DNA of 64,000 nt from Streptomyces violens (GTDB lineage Bacteria; Actinomycetota; Actinomycetes; Streptomycetales; Streptomycetaceae), in the NCBI RefSeq assembly GCF_000717745.1, contig NZ_JOBH01000007.1:279612-343611 (forward strand), written 5' to 3'. The notes beneath the pieces are model-generated. The model was not told the DNA's origin and did not search any database. It was given only the letters and a program-made list of their open reading frames with translations. The position numbers and the translations under genes were made by a program. Below, piece after piece: positions 18,071-26,704 of the stretch (positions are counted from its first letter, which is position 1; each line of letters opens with the position of its first letter).

Positions 18071-18754
18071 ATGGGGCGGCCGCGGAAGGCCCTGCTTGAC
18101 CGGGAGCGCATCGGTGCGACGGCGCTCGAACTCGTCGACGAAAAGGGCGACTTCAGCGTGCCGGAGGTGGCTCGCAGGCTCGGCGTGCAGACCGCCTCGG
18201 TGTATCACCATGTGGACGGCCGGGCCGGCGTGATCGAACTGTTGCGGGAGCGGGTGACTGACGCGATAGACCCGGCCACGCTGAGCGACGTGCCCTGGGA
18301 CACCGCCCTGGAGCGCTGGGCGCGCTCCTACCGGGCCGCCTTCGCGGCCCACCCGCGGACGATCCCGATGCTGATGACGTCACCGATCCGCGCACCGCGG
18401 GTGCTCGCCCAGTACGAGTTCGTGGCCGGGCTGCTCTCCGAGGCGGGCTTCGCCCCGTCCCTCGTCCTGCCGATCATCACCGGCCTGGACAACATCGTCC
18501 TGGGCTCGGCCCTGGACATGTCGGCCCCGGAAACGATGTGGGAGGTCACCGAGGGCACCGAGGCCCCCCGGCTGGCCGCCGCCCAGTCGGCGACGGGCTC
18601 TTCCCGCGCAGACCAGGCCTTCGATCTCACTCTGGCGGGCTTCCTGGAGTACTGCAGGGGCTTGCGCCCCGTCAGGGGCGCGGGGAACTGCGCGAGCAAC
18701 CACAGCGCCGCCGCGGACGGCCACGGCGAGAGCGGGGCAGACGGGAACCCGTAA
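18071..18754 (+). CDS. TetR-family transcriptional regulator
   Basis: A 227-aa one-component repressor. The N-terminal helix-turn-helix is clear (FSVPEVARRLGVQTASVYHHVDGRAGVIELL, residues about 28-58), followed by an all-helical ligand domain resembling the TetR_C branch (tetracycline-repressor-like). ATG start with AGGAG 8 nt upstream. The last 30 residues (from about 198) are encoded by a hairpin-containing dispersed repeat and have no family counterpart that I recognise. It probably controls the divergent APC permease and amidohydrolase genes. It ends 6 nt from the convergent glnE gene. Confidence 0.87.
   Translation: MGRPRKALLDRERIGATALELVDEKGDFSVPEVARRLGVQTASVYHHVDGRAGVIELLRERVTDAIDPATLSDVPWDTALERWARSYRAAFAAHPRTIPMLMTSPIRAPRVLAQYEFVAGLLSEAGFAPSLVLPIITGLDNIVLGSALDMSAPETMWEVTEGTEAPRLAAAQSATGSSRADQAFDLTLAGFLEYCRGLRPVRGAGNCASNHSAAADGHGESGADGNP
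18664..18694. repeat. Dispersed Streptomyces repeat element within the TetR reading frame
   Basis: GCGCCCC (18664-18670) and GGGGCGC (18675-18681) form a hairpin, followed directly by GGCGCGGGGAACTGCGCG (18677-18694), which I recognise as the core of an abundant intergenic Streptomyces repeat. Here it is in the 3' end of a coding region. The recognition is from memory, not from a search. Confidence 0.55.
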
Positions 18755-18760
18755 ACGGGC

Positions 18761-21700
18761 TCAGCCCCCGTAAAACAACTCCTCCACCACACCCCGCGCC
18801 CGCCGCGTGATCCGCCGATAATCGTCGAGCATCTCCCCCACATGCCCCTCCTCGTACCCGAGGTAGCGCCCCACCGCGGCCAGCTCCCGGCCGTCGCCCG
18901 GGAAGGTATCTCCCGGGCGCCCCCGCACCAGCATCACGGCATTGCGCACCCGCGTCGCCAGCACCCACGCCTCGTCCAGCGTCTGCGCGTCCTCCGCGCC
19001 GATCAGCCCGGCCTCCCGCGCCGCGGAAAGCGCCGCGCGGGTCCGGGTCGTCCGCAGCGCCGGCTCCGCGTGGCCGTGCCGCATCTGGAGCAGTTGTACG
19101 GTCCACTCCACGTCGCTGAGGCCGCCGCGCCCCAGCTTCGTGTGCATCGTCGGGTCGGCCCCGCGCGGCAGCCGCTCGGACTCCATCCGCGCCTTGAGCC
19201 GGCGGATCTCGCGTACCGCGTCCTCGCCCAGCCCCTCGCGCGGATACCGCAGCGGGTCCGCCAGCTCGATGAACCGCCGCCCGACCTCCTCGTCGCCCGC
19301 GACCGGCTCGGCGCGCAGCAGCGCCTGTGCCTCCCAAGTCAGCGACCAGCGGCGGTAGTACGCGGCGTAGGAGCCGAGCGAGCGCACCAGCGGGCCGGTC
19401 TTCCCCTCGGGGCGCAGGTCCGCGTCGATCATCAACGGCGGGTCGGAGGAGGGCAGTTGGAGCAGCCGGCGCATCTCGTTGGCCACCGCGAACGCGGCCT
19501 TGGCGGCCTCCTGCTCGTCGGCGCCCTCGCGCGGCTCGTGGACGAAGAGCACGTCCGCGTCCGAGCCGTAGTTCAGTTCGTGGCCGCCGAAGCGGCCCAT
19601 GCCGATCACCGCGAAACGGGTCGGCAGGGTGTCGCCCCACTGCTCGCGCACCGCGGCCCGCAGCGCGCCCGCGACCGTCGCGGCGTTCAGGTCGGACAGC
19701 GCCGAGCCCACCGCGTCCACGGCCTGCCCGTGGTCCTCCTCGGCGGGGCTGGCCTCCGTGCCGTACGCGCCGATCAGGTCGGCGGCCGCGGTGCGGAACA
19801 GCTCGCGGCGGCGCACCCCGCGGGCCGCCGCCACCGCCTGCTCCGCGCCGTCCGCGCGGCCGACCGCGGCCAGCACCTCCTGCTCCAGCGCCGCCCGGCC
19901 GCGCGGCTTCAGCCCGTCGGGCGCGCCGAGCAGCGCGACCGCCTCGGGGGCGCGCAGCAGCAGGTCGGGGGCGAGCCGGCCGGCGGACAGCACCCGGGCG
20001 AGGTTCTCGGCGGCCGCGCCCTCGTCGCGCAGCAGCCGCAGGTACCAGGGCGTCTTGCCGAGCGCGTCGGAGACCTTGCGGAAGCCCAGCAGCCCGGCGT
20101 CCGGGTCGGCGGAGTCGGCGAACCAGCCGAGCAGCACCGGCAGCAGGGTCCGCTGGATGGCGGCCTTGCGGGAGACGCCGGAGGCCAGCGCCTCCAGGTG
20201 GCGCAGCGCGCCGACCGGGTCCTCGTAGCCGAGCGCTTCCAGGCGCTGCCCGGCGGCCTTGGCGGAGAGCCGGATCTCGCCCGGTTCCAGGACGGCGACG
20301 GCGTCCAGCAGCGGGCGGTAGAACAGCTTCTCGTGGATCCGGCGCACCTCGCGCGCGTGCCACTTCCACTCCTTGCGGAGGGTGTCGACCGGCTCGGTGC
20401 GCATGCCGAGCGAGCGGGCGAGCCGCCGCAGGTCCTGCTCGTCCTCGGGCATCAGATGCGTGCGGCGCAGCTTGTAGAGCTGGATGCGGTGTTCGAGGGT
20501 GCGCAGGAAGCGGTACGCGGCGTCCAGCGCGGTGGCGTCCTGGCGGCCGACGTAGCCGCCGGCGGCGAGCGCCTTGAGCGCGTCGAGGGTGGTGGCGCTG
20601 CGCAGCGTGGCGTCGCTGCGGCCGTGCACCAACTGCAGGAGCTGGACGGCGAATTCGACGTCCCGCAGACCGCCGGGGCCGAGCTTGAGCTCGCGGTCGA
20701 CCTGCCCCGCCGGGATGTTGGCGACGACCCGGCGGCGCATCTGGCGGACGTCGACGATGAAGTTCTCGCGCTCGGCGGCCTGCCAGACCAGCGGGGTGAC
20801 GGCGTCGACGTACTCCTGCCCGAGCACGGGGTCGCCGGCCACCGTCCTGGCCTTCAGCAGCGCCTGGAACTCCCAGGTCTTGGCCCAGCGCTGGTAGTAC
20901 GCGAGGTGGCTGCTCAGCGTCCGGACGAGGGGGCCGTTGCGGCCCTCGGGGCGGAGGTTGGCGTCGACGGGCCAGATCGTGCCCTCGGGGGTGACGTCGG
21001 AGCAGACGCGCATCATGCGGGCGGCGAGCCGGGTCGCGGCCTGCAGCGCCGCGGCCTCCTCGACGCCGTCCTTGGGCTCGGCGACGAAGATGACGTCCAC
21101 GTCGGAGACGTAGTTCAGCTCGTGGCCGCCGCACTTGCCCATGCCGATGACGGCGAGCCGGCTGACGGCCGCGTCCCCGGGCTGCTCCTCGGAGGCGATC
21201 TCCAGCGCCGCCCGCAGCGTGGCGGTGGCCAGGTCCGCCAGCTCCGCCGCGGTCTGCGCCACGTCGATCGTGCCGCACACGTCACGCGCCGCGATGCCCA
21301 GCAGCGCGCGCCGGTACGCGGCCCGCAGCGCGTCCTCCCGGGACAGCTTCGCGCCCCGCTCGCCCCAGATGCCCTCGGCGAGCGCCTGCTCGAACTCCGG
21401 GGTGGTGGGGTGCAGATCGACCGACTCGTAAGTGGCCAGCGACTCCCAGTCCTTGGGGTGCCGTACGAGGTGGTCGCCGAGCGCCTCCGAGGCCCCCAGC
21501 ACGCCCAGCAGCCGGTCCCGCAGCGGCTTGGCGGTGACCAGCGTGGACAGCAGCCGCTGCCGGTCCTCCTCCGACTGCGCCTCGGCCAGCCGGACCAGGC
21601 CCACGAGCGCCTGGTCCGGATCGGCGGTGCCCCCGAGCGCTTCGAGGAGCACCGAGTCGGACCGTACGGAGGACAGTGCGGGGGCGTCCAGCAGCTTCCC

Positions 21701-21784
21701 GGCAGCCTGCGGATCGGTGAAACCGTGCCGCAGCAGCCGGGTGAACGTGCTGCTCCGCCGTCCCTGCGGAGCGGGAAGTGCCAT
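18761..21784 (-). CDS. glnE: Glutamine synthetase adenylyltransferase/adenylyl-removing enzyme
   Basis: A 1007-aa bifunctional regulator that adds AMP to, and removes it from, glutamine synthetase I according to nitrogen status. Two homologous nucleotidyltransferase lobes are visible: GMGKCGGHELNYVSDVDVIF (about residue 215-235, adenylyl-removing half) and GMGRFGGHELNYGSDADVLF (about residue 725-745, adenylyl-transferring half), each followed by LRPEGR/LRPEGK segments and a helical GlnD-like linker (KLGPGGLRDVEF, KLGRGGLSDVEW). The ATG at 21784 gives the normal length; ribosome site weak (GAGAGG at 11 nt). It lies 94 nt downstream of glnA2 on the same strand, as in mycobacteria. Confidence 0.96.
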   Translation of the reverse strand: MALPAPQGRRSSTFTRLLRHGFTDPQAAGKLLDAPALSSVRSDSVLLEALGGTADPDQALVGLVRLAEAQSEEDRQRLLSTLVTAKPLRDRLLGVLGASEALGDHLVRHPKDWESLATYESVDLHPTTPEFEQALAEGIWGERGAKLSREDALRAAYRRALLGIAARDVCGTIDVAQTAAELADLATATLRAALEIASEEQPGDAAVSRLAVIGMGKCGGHELNYVSDVDVIFVAEPKDGVEEAAALQAATRLAARMMRVCSDVTPEGTIWPVDANLRPEGRNGPLVRTLSSHLAYYQRWAKTWEFQALLKARTVAGDPVLGQEYVDAVTPLVWQAAERENFIVDVRQMRRRVVANIPAGQVDRELKLGPGGLRDVEFAVQLLQLVHGRSDATLRSATTLDALKALAAGGYVGRQDATALDAAYRFLRTLEHRIQLYKLRRTHLMPEDEQDLRRLARSLGMRTEPVDTLRKEWKWHAREVRRIHEKLFYRPLLDAVAVLEPGEIRLSAKAAGQRLEALGYEDPVGALRHLEALASGVSRKAAIQRTLLPVLLGWFADSADPDAGLLGFRKVSDALGKTPWYLRLLRDEGAAAENLARVLSAGRLAPDLLLRAPEAVALLGAPDGLKPRGRAALEQEVLAAVGRADGAEQAVAAARGVRRRELFRTAAADLIGAYGTEASPAEEDHGQAVDAVGSALSDLNAATVAGALRAAVREQWGDTLPTRFAVIGMGRFGGHELNYGSDADVLFVHEPREGADEQEAAKAAFAVANEMRRLLQLPSSDPPLMIDADLRPEGKTGPLVRSLGSYAAYYRRWSLTWEAQALLRAEPVAGDEEVGRRFIELADPLRYPREGLGEDAVREIRRLKARMESERLPRGADPTMHTKLGRGGLSDVEWTVQLLQMRHGHAEPALRTTRTRAALSAAREAGLIGAEDAQTLDEAWVLATRVRNAVMLVRGRPGDTFPGDGRELAAVGRYLGYEEGHVGEMLDDYRRITRRARGVVEELFYGG

Positions 21785-21833
21785 CGGGCGGGGGCCTCTC
21801 GGAGAACCTGCCGGATCGATTTTTCGGATTATT

Positions 21834-21877
21834 GAGTGTGACGTGCTGCGAGTGTGACGTGCTGAGTGTGTCGTGCC
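21834..21877. repeat. Three imperfect 14-16 bp tandem repeats between glnA2 and glnE
   Basis: Units GAGTGTGACGTGCTGC (21834-21849), GAGTGTGACGTGCT (21850-21863) and GAGTGTGTCGTGCC (21864-21877) abut the glnA2 stop codon and end 50 nt before the glnE start. They fill about half of the intergenic gap. They do not match the PhoP direct-repeat or GlnR consensus that I know. Confidence 0.75.
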
Positions 21878-21878
21878 G

Positions 21879-23240
21879 CTAGAGCACCGGCAGCATCTTG
21901 CGCAGCTCGAAGGCGGTGACCTCGGAGCGGTACTCCTCCCACTCCTGCTTCTTGTTGCGCAGGAAGAAGTCGAAGACGTGCTCGCCCAGGGTCTCCGCGA
22001 GCAGTTCGCTGCGCTCCATGAGGGAGATGGCCTCGCCGAGGTTCTGCGGGAGCGGCTCGATGCCCATCGCGCGCCGCTCGGCATCCGACAGGGCCCACAC
22101 GTCGTCGTCGGCGCCCGCGGGGAGTTCGTACCCCTCCTCGATGCCCTTGAGCCCGGCGGCCAGCAGCACCGCGTACGTCAGGTACGGGTTGGCGCCGGAG
22201 TCGATGGAGCGCACCTCGACCCGCGTCGAGCCCATCTTGCCGGGCTTGTACATGGGGACGCGGATCAGCGCGGAGCGGTTGTTGTGGCCCCAGCAGATGT
22301 ACGAGGGGGCCTCGCCGCCGGCGCCCGCCGGGCGGTTGGCGCCGCCCCAGATCCGCTTGTAGGAATTCACCCACTGGTTGGTGATCGCGGAGGTCTCCGC
22401 GGCGTGCCGCAGCAGGCCCGCGATGAAGGACCGGCCGACCTTGGAGAGCTGGTACTCGGCGCCCGACTCGTGGAAGGCGTTGCGGTCGCCCTCGAAGAGC
22501 GAGAGGTGGGTGTGCATGCCGGAGCCGGGGAACTCCGAGAACGGCTTCGGCATGAAGGTCGCCTGCACGCCCTGCTCCAGCGCGACCTGCTTCATGACCA
22601 GCCGGAAGGTCATGATGTTGTCGGCCGTCGACAGCGCGTCGGCGTACCGCAGGTCGATCTCCTGCTGGCCCGGGGCGCCCTCGTGGTGGCTGAACTCCAC
22701 CGAGATGCCCATCGACTCCAGCATCGTGATCGCCTGGCGCCGGAAGTCCATGCCCACGTTCTGCGGGGTGTGGTCGAAGTAGCCGGAGGAGTCGGCGGGG
22801 GTCGGCCGGCCGCCGTCCACCGGCTTGTCCTTGAGCAGGAAGAACTCGATCTCGGGGTGGGTGTAGAAGGTGAACCCGAGGTCGGAGGTCTTGGCCAGGA
22901 TCCGCTTGAGGACGTAGCGCGGGTCGGCGTAGGACGGGGAGCCGTCCGGCATCAGGATGTCGCAGAACATCCGGGCGGTGCCGGGGGCCTCGGCGCGCCA
23001 CGGCAGGATCTGGAACGTGCCGGGGTCGGGCTTGGCGATCATGTCGGACTCGTAGACCCGCGCGAAGCCCTCGATGGCCGAACCGTCGAAGCCGATGCCC
23101 TCGTCGAAGGCCTGCTCCAGCTCGGCGGGGGCCACCGCGACCGACTTCAGGAAACCGAGCACATCGGTGAACCACAGCCGTACGAAGCGGATGTCGCGCT
23201 CCTCCAGCGTGCGGAGCACGAACTCCTGCTGCTTGTCCAT
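21879..23240 (-). CDS. glnA2: Glutamine synthetase-like enzyme, GlnA2 type
   Basis: A 453-aa type I glutamine synthetase fold. The beta-grasp domain (DIRFVRLWFTDVLGFLKSVA, GFDGSAIEGFARV) and catalytic motifs (EIEFFLL, EFSHHEGAPGQQEIDL, GMHTHLSLFEG, SALIRVPMY, RVEVRSIDSGANPYL) are intact. It matches the GlnA2 subgroup as I remember it from Mycobacterium and S. coelicolor; in the latter, GlnA2 is reported as a gamma-glutamylpolyamine synthetase in polyamine breakdown rather than the main glutamine synthetase. The adenylylation Tyr of GSI (NLYDLP) is replaced: the region reads DDVWALSD with Trp382, so regulation by GlnE is not expected. ATG start with AAGGA 10 nt upstream. Confidence 0.92.
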   Translation of the reverse strand: MDKQQEFVLRTLEERDIRFVRLWFTDVLGFLKSVAVAPAELEQAFDEGIGFDGSAIEGFARVYESDMIAKPDPGTFQILPWRAEAPGTARMFCDILMPDGSPSYADPRYVLKRILAKTSDLGFTFYTHPEIEFFLLKDKPVDGGRPTPADSSGYFDHTPQNVGMDFRRQAITMLESMGISVEFSHHEGAPGQQEIDLRYADALSTADNIMTFRLVMKQVALEQGVQATFMPKPFSEFPGSGMHTHLSLFEGDRNAFHESGAEYQLSKVGRSFIAGLLRHAAETSAITNQWVNSYKRIWGGANRPAGAGGEAPSYICWGHNNRSALIRVPMYKPGKMGSTRVEVRSIDSGANPYLTYAVLLAAGLKGIEEGYELPAGADDDVWALSDAERRAMGIEPLPQNLGEAISLMERSELLAETLGEHVFDFFLRNKKQEWEEYRSEVTAFELRKMLPVL

Positions 23241-23557
23241 GTTCACCAATCCTTGCAGGTCGAACGGCCTGTCCACGCCCATCGCCCTTGACGGGGCGCG
23301 GCACGCCAGTATCGCGTGCGGGGGTTACCGTCACATTACGTTGTCACGGCCCCTTCGGGCAGGCCCGGGGGCCGTACGGGGTTTCGCGTTCCCCGGCGGT
23401 TCCGGCCAAACCCTTGACGCGCCCCTGACAGCGGTGTCGGGGCGGTGGGACGCTGCCTCTGCACATCGCTGTACGTCCACTCCGCTCCGGGCCGCCGGCC
23501 GGCGGTCCGTACGTCGTGGCCCGCGCACCCGCGGGACCACCGCACCAGGGGGTACGC
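23241..23557. promoter_or_regulatory. Divergent promoter region between glnA2 and a secreted protease gene
   Basis: This 317-bp gap holds no gene. For glnA2 (minus strand) a candidate promoter is TGTGAC (23335-23330) and GATACT (23313-23308) with 16-bp spacing; GTGAC is repeated 13 bp apart around the -35 element. For the protease (plus strand) TTGACG at 23414-23419 is a good -35 without an obvious -10. Confidence 0.4.
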
Positions 23558-24676
23558 GTGAGACAGACCGTCCAGGGCACCGGCACCGTCCGGCGCCACC
23601 GCTCCCGCACGTCCGGCACCGCGATATCCGGTATATCCGGCCGGACGTCCGCCCGTATCACCGCCGCGGCGCTGCTCGCCGCCGGCGCCCTCTGCGCCAC
23701 GGCGCTGCAGGCCCCCGCGGCCGGCGCCGCCGAACCACCCGGCGCCGCGGCCTCCGCTCCCGCCTCCGCCGACGCCAAGCAGGACGCCAAGAAGGCGGCC
23801 GCCTTCTGGACGGCGAAGCGGATGCGCGCCGCGAAGCCGCTCGATCTGCTGTCCGTCGCCCGGAAGAAACTCGACGCCGCGGCCGCCCGCGCGGCGTCCG
23901 CCCCGGCCGCCCACGCCTTGCCGCGCGGCAAGGAAGCGGCCGTGCCGCCCACCCTGCCGTCCCTTCCGTCCCTGCCCTCGCCCGGTCTGAAGGCCTTCCC
24001 GCAGGCCGGCGGACCGTGGACCGGCGGCGGCAAGGTCACCGCCACCGCAGGCCGGGTCTTCTTCACCTACCAGAACCGCCAGGCGTCCTGCTCCGGCAAC
24101 GCGGTGACCAGTGACAACCGCAGTACGGTCCTCACCGCGGGGCACTGCGTGAAGCTGGACGGCGCCTGGCACACCAACTGGATCTTCGTACCCGGCTACC
24201 ACGACGGCCAGGCCCCGCACGGCAAGTGGGCCGCGAGCAAGACCCTCGCCACCCCGCAGTGGACCAAGAGCGAGGACATCAACTACGACGTCGGCGCGGC
24301 GGTCGTCCCCCCGCTGAACGGCAAGCACCTCACCGACGCAGTCGGCAGCCAGGGCGTCGCCTTCAACACCGGCTACACCCAGAAGATGTACGCCTTCGGC
24401 TACCCGGCGGCGTCCCCCTACGACGGCAGCAAACTCATCTACTGCAGCGGCACCACCATCAAGGACCCGCTGTTCTCCAAGGACCACGGGATGCCCTGCA
24501 ACATGACCGGCGGCTCCAGCGGCGGGCCGTGGTTCACCAAGTTCGACGAGAAGACCGGCACCGGGCTGCAGTCCTCGGTGAACAGCTTCGGCTACACCTT
24601 CCTGCCCAACACGATGTTCGGCCCGTACTTCGGCGAGGACGCGAAGAACCTGTACAACAAGGCGCAGAGCAGCTGA
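23558..24676 (+). CDS. Secreted trypsin/V8-like serine protease
   Basis: A 372-aa exported chymotrypsin-fold protease. A long Arg-rich N-region (VRRHRSRTSG) leads to a hydrophobic core ending in AAGAAEP (signal peptide), then a Lys/Ala-rich propeptide of roughly 90 residues before the catalytic domain. The triad is visible as LTAGHCV (His), INYDVGAAVV (Asp) and TGGSSGGPW (Ser). Cys residues near SCSGNAV and IYCSGT...MPCNM fit disulfides of this family. The GTG at 23558 has AGGGGG 5-6 nt upstream. The gene is followed by a strong hairpin terminator. Substrate specificity is not predictable; a Glu-specific (V8-like) type is possible. Confidence 0.88.
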   Translation: MRQTVQGTGTVRRHRSRTSGTAISGISGRTSARITAAALLAAGALCATALQAPAAGAAEPPGAAASAPASADAKQDAKKAAAFWTAKRMRAAKPLDLLSVARKKLDAAAARAASAPAAHALPRGKEAAVPPTLPSLPSLPSPGLKAFPQAGGPWTGGGKVTATAGRVFFTYQNRQASCSGNAVTSDNRSTVLTAGHCVKLDGAWHTNWIFVPGYHDGQAPHGKWAASKTLATPQWTKSEDINYDVGAAVVPPLNGKHLTDAVGSQGVAFNTGYTQKMYAFGYPAASPYDGSKLIYCSGTTIKDPLFSKDHGMPCNMTGGSSGGPWFTKFDEKTGTGLQSSVNSFGYTFLPNTMFGPYFGEDAKNLYNKAQSS

Positions 24677-24692
24677 GCCCTGCGCAACGGCG

Positions 24693-24728
24693 GGGCGGGT
24701 CCCGGACCCCGGGATCCGGGGCTCGCCC
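24693..24728 (+). terminator. Rho-independent-type terminator after the protease
   Basis: Arms 24693-24706 (GGGCGGGTCCCGGA) and 24715-24728 (TCCGGGGCTCGCCC) pair over 14 positions with one G-T pair and one mismatch around an 8-nt loop; no U-run, as is usual in Streptomyces. Confidence 0.7.
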
Positions 24729-24778
24729 CCGCAACACCCCCGAAACTCAACCGCCCCACATAACGTCAGTACGACGAT

Positions 24779-24791
24779 TAAACTCCCTCCC
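24779..24791 (+). promoter_or_regulatory. Possible leaderless promoter of nadE
   Basis: TAAACT (24779-24784) fits the TANNNT -10 consensus and ends 7 nt before the GTG start at 24792, which has no ribosome site. This spacing would place transcription start on the start codon. Confidence 0.4.
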
Positions 24792-26546
24792 GTGCCTCAA
24801 CTTCGCCTGGCTCTGCATCAGACCGATTTCTGTGTGGGCGACCTCGCCCGGAACGCCGAGACGATCGTGCGCCGCACCCGGGAGGCAGCCGGGCAGGGCG
24901 CCCACCTGGCGGCGTTCCCCGAGATGGCGCTGACCGGCTACCCCGTCGAGGACCTCGCGCTGCGGCCCTCCTTCGTCGAGGCGAGCCGCGGCGCCCTGCG
25001 CGCCCTGGCCGCCCGGCTGGCCGACGAGGGCCTCGGCGAGACCGCCGTCGTGGTCGGCTACCTGGACCGCTGCGAGCGGGCCCAGCCACGGTACGGACGG
25101 CCCGCGGGCGCCCCGCAGAACGCCGCGGCCGTGCTGCACCGCGGCCGGGTGGCCCTCACCTTCGCCAAGCACCACCTCCCCAACTACGGCGTCTTCGACG
25201 AATACCGCTACTTCGTACCCGGCGACACGCTCCCCGTCGTCCGGCTGCACGGCGTCGACATCGCCCTCGCCATCTGCGAGGACCTGTGGCAGGACGGCGG
25301 CCGGGTGCCCGCCGCCCGTACGGCCGGTGCCGGGCTGCTGCTGTCCGTCAACGCCTCCCCGTACGAGCGGGACAAGGACGACACCCGGCTGGAGCTGGTC
25401 CGCAAGCGCGCCCAGGAGGCGGGCTGCACGACGGCGTATCTGGCGATGACCGGCGGCCAGGACGACCTGGTCTTCGACGGCGACTCGATCGTGGTGGACG
25501 CGGCCGGCGAGGTGCTCACCCGCGCCCCGCAGTTCACCGAGCAGTGCCTCCTCCTCGACCTGGACCTGCCGGCCGCCGCGCCCGAGCCGCCTTCCGGCAA
25601 CGTCGACGACGGCCTCCGCGTCGACCACGTCACGCTCTCCGCGGACCCGCTGCCGCCGTACGAGCCGCTGCCGATGCCCGCCCCCGCGCCCCGCCTGGAC
25701 GCCTCCGAGGAAATCTACGGCGCACTGGTGATGGGCCTGCGGGCGTACATCACCAAGAACAACTTCCGCAGCGTGGTGATCGGCCTCTCCGGCGGCATCG
25801 ACTCGGCACTGGTAGCCGCCCTGGCCGTCGACGCGCTCGGCCCGGACAACGTCCACGGCGTCTCCATGCCCTCCCGCTACTCCTCCTCCCACTCCAAGGA
25901 CGACGCCGCCGAACTGGCCCGCCGTACCGGACTGCACTACCGCACGGTCCCCATCGGCCCCATGTTCGACGCGTACATGGGCTCACTGGACCTGACCGGC
26001 CTGGCGGAGGAGAACCTCCAGTCCCGTATCCGCGGCACGACGCTGATGGCGATCTCCAACCAGGAGGGCCACCTGGTCCTCGCCCCCGGCAACAAGTCCG
26101 AGCTGGCATGCGGCTATTCGACCCTCTACGGCGACTCCGTAGGGGCGTACGGTCCGATCAAGGACGTCTACAAAACGGTCGTCTTCCAGCTCGCGAAGTG
26201 GCGCAACCAGGCGGCCGCGGCCCGCGGCGAAACCCCGCCCATCCCGGAGAACTCGATCACCAAGCCCCCCAGCGCGGAGCTCCGCCCCGGCCAGGTCGAC
26301 ACCGACTCCCTCCCCGACTACCCCACCCTCGACGCGATCCTCGACCTCTACGTCGACCGCGACCTGGGACACGCCGAGATCATCGCCCGCGGCTTCGACC
26401 CGGAGCTGGTCACCCGCGTCCTCCGCCTGGTCGACACCGCCGAATACAAACGCCGCCAGTACCCCCCGGGCACCAAGACCTCAGCCAAGGGCTTCGGCAA
26501 GGACCGCCGCCTCCCGACGACGAACCGGTGGCGGGAGGGCGACTGA
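24792..26546 (+). CDS. nadE: Glutamine-dependent NAD+ synthetase
   Basis: A 584-aa enzyme making NAD+ from deamido-NAD+, ATP and glutamine, the last step of NAD synthesis. The N-terminal nitrilase-like glutaminase domain has its triad Glu44 (AFPEMALTGYP), Lys126 (FAKHHLPNY) and Cys162 (AICEDLWQ). The C-terminal ATP-pyrophosphatase domain has SGGIDS (333-338), then SRYSSSHSKDDAAELA and APGNKSELACGY. The GTG start at 24792 gives PQLRLALHQTDF, the usual beginning. The gene stands alone, followed by tandem 21-bp repeats and two hairpins. Confidence 0.96.
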   Translation: MPQLRLALHQTDFCVGDLARNAETIVRRTREAAGQGAHLAAFPEMALTGYPVEDLALRPSFVEASRGALRALAARLADEGLGETAVVVGYLDRCERAQPRYGRPAGAPQNAAAVLHRGRVALTFAKHHLPNYGVFDEYRYFVPGDTLPVVRLHGVDIALAICEDLWQDGGRVPAARTAGAGLLLSVNASPYERDKDDTRLELVRKRAQEAGCTTAYLAMTGGQDDLVFDGDSIVVDAAGEVLTRAPQFTEQCLLLDLDLPAAAPEPPSGNVDDGLRVDHVTLSADPLPPYEPLPMPAPAPRLDASEEIYGALVMGLRAYITKNNFRSVVIGLSGGIDSALVAALAVDALGPDNVHGVSMPSRYSSSHSKDDAAELARRTGLHYRTVPIGPMFDAYMGSLDLTGLAEENLQSRIRGTTLMAISNQEGHLVLAPGNKSELACGYSTLYGDSVGAYGPIKDVYKTVVFQLAKWRNQAAAARGETPPIPENSITKPPSAELRPGQVDTDSLPDYPTLDAILDLYVDRDLGHAEIIARGFDPELVTRVLRLVDTAEYKRRQYPPGTKTSAKGFGKDRRLPTTNRWREGD

Positions 26547-26555
26547 CGGGACAGC

Positions 26556-26639
26556 GCGGGCGATTGAGCGAACCGTGCGGGCGGCCGAGTGGGCCGTGCG
26601 GGCAGTTGACCGGACCGAGCGGGCGGCCTCGTTGTCAGT
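26556..26639. repeat. Four imperfect 21-bp tandem repeats after nadE
   Basis: Units start with GCGGGC at 26556, 26577, 26598 and 26619, exactly 21 bp apart, and share an ACCGT/GCCGT-like end in the first three. They begin 9 bp after the nadE stop. No coding role is supported on either strand. Confidence 0.7.
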
Positions 26640-26670
26640 GCCGCCCGCTACTGTGTTGAGCAGGGGACCT

Positions 26671-26704
26671 TTTCGCCCCCCGATGGGGGAAGTGGGGGGC
26701 GAAA
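26671..26704. terminator. Hairpin between convergent nadE and MFS genes (first)
   Basis: Perfect 11-bp arms TTTCGCCCCCC (26671-26681) and GGGGGGCGAAA (26694-26704) around a 12-nt loop. Confidence 0.75.

Noticed and set aside
23324..23339. GTTAC-N6-ATTAC before glnA2 as a GlnR box
   Set aside because: Only the first half fits the GlnR consensus and the second matches poorly; not enough to call a site.
26556..26639. CRISPR-like array after nadE
   Set aside because: Units are contiguous 21-bp imperfect repeats with no spacers, and no cas gene is present.
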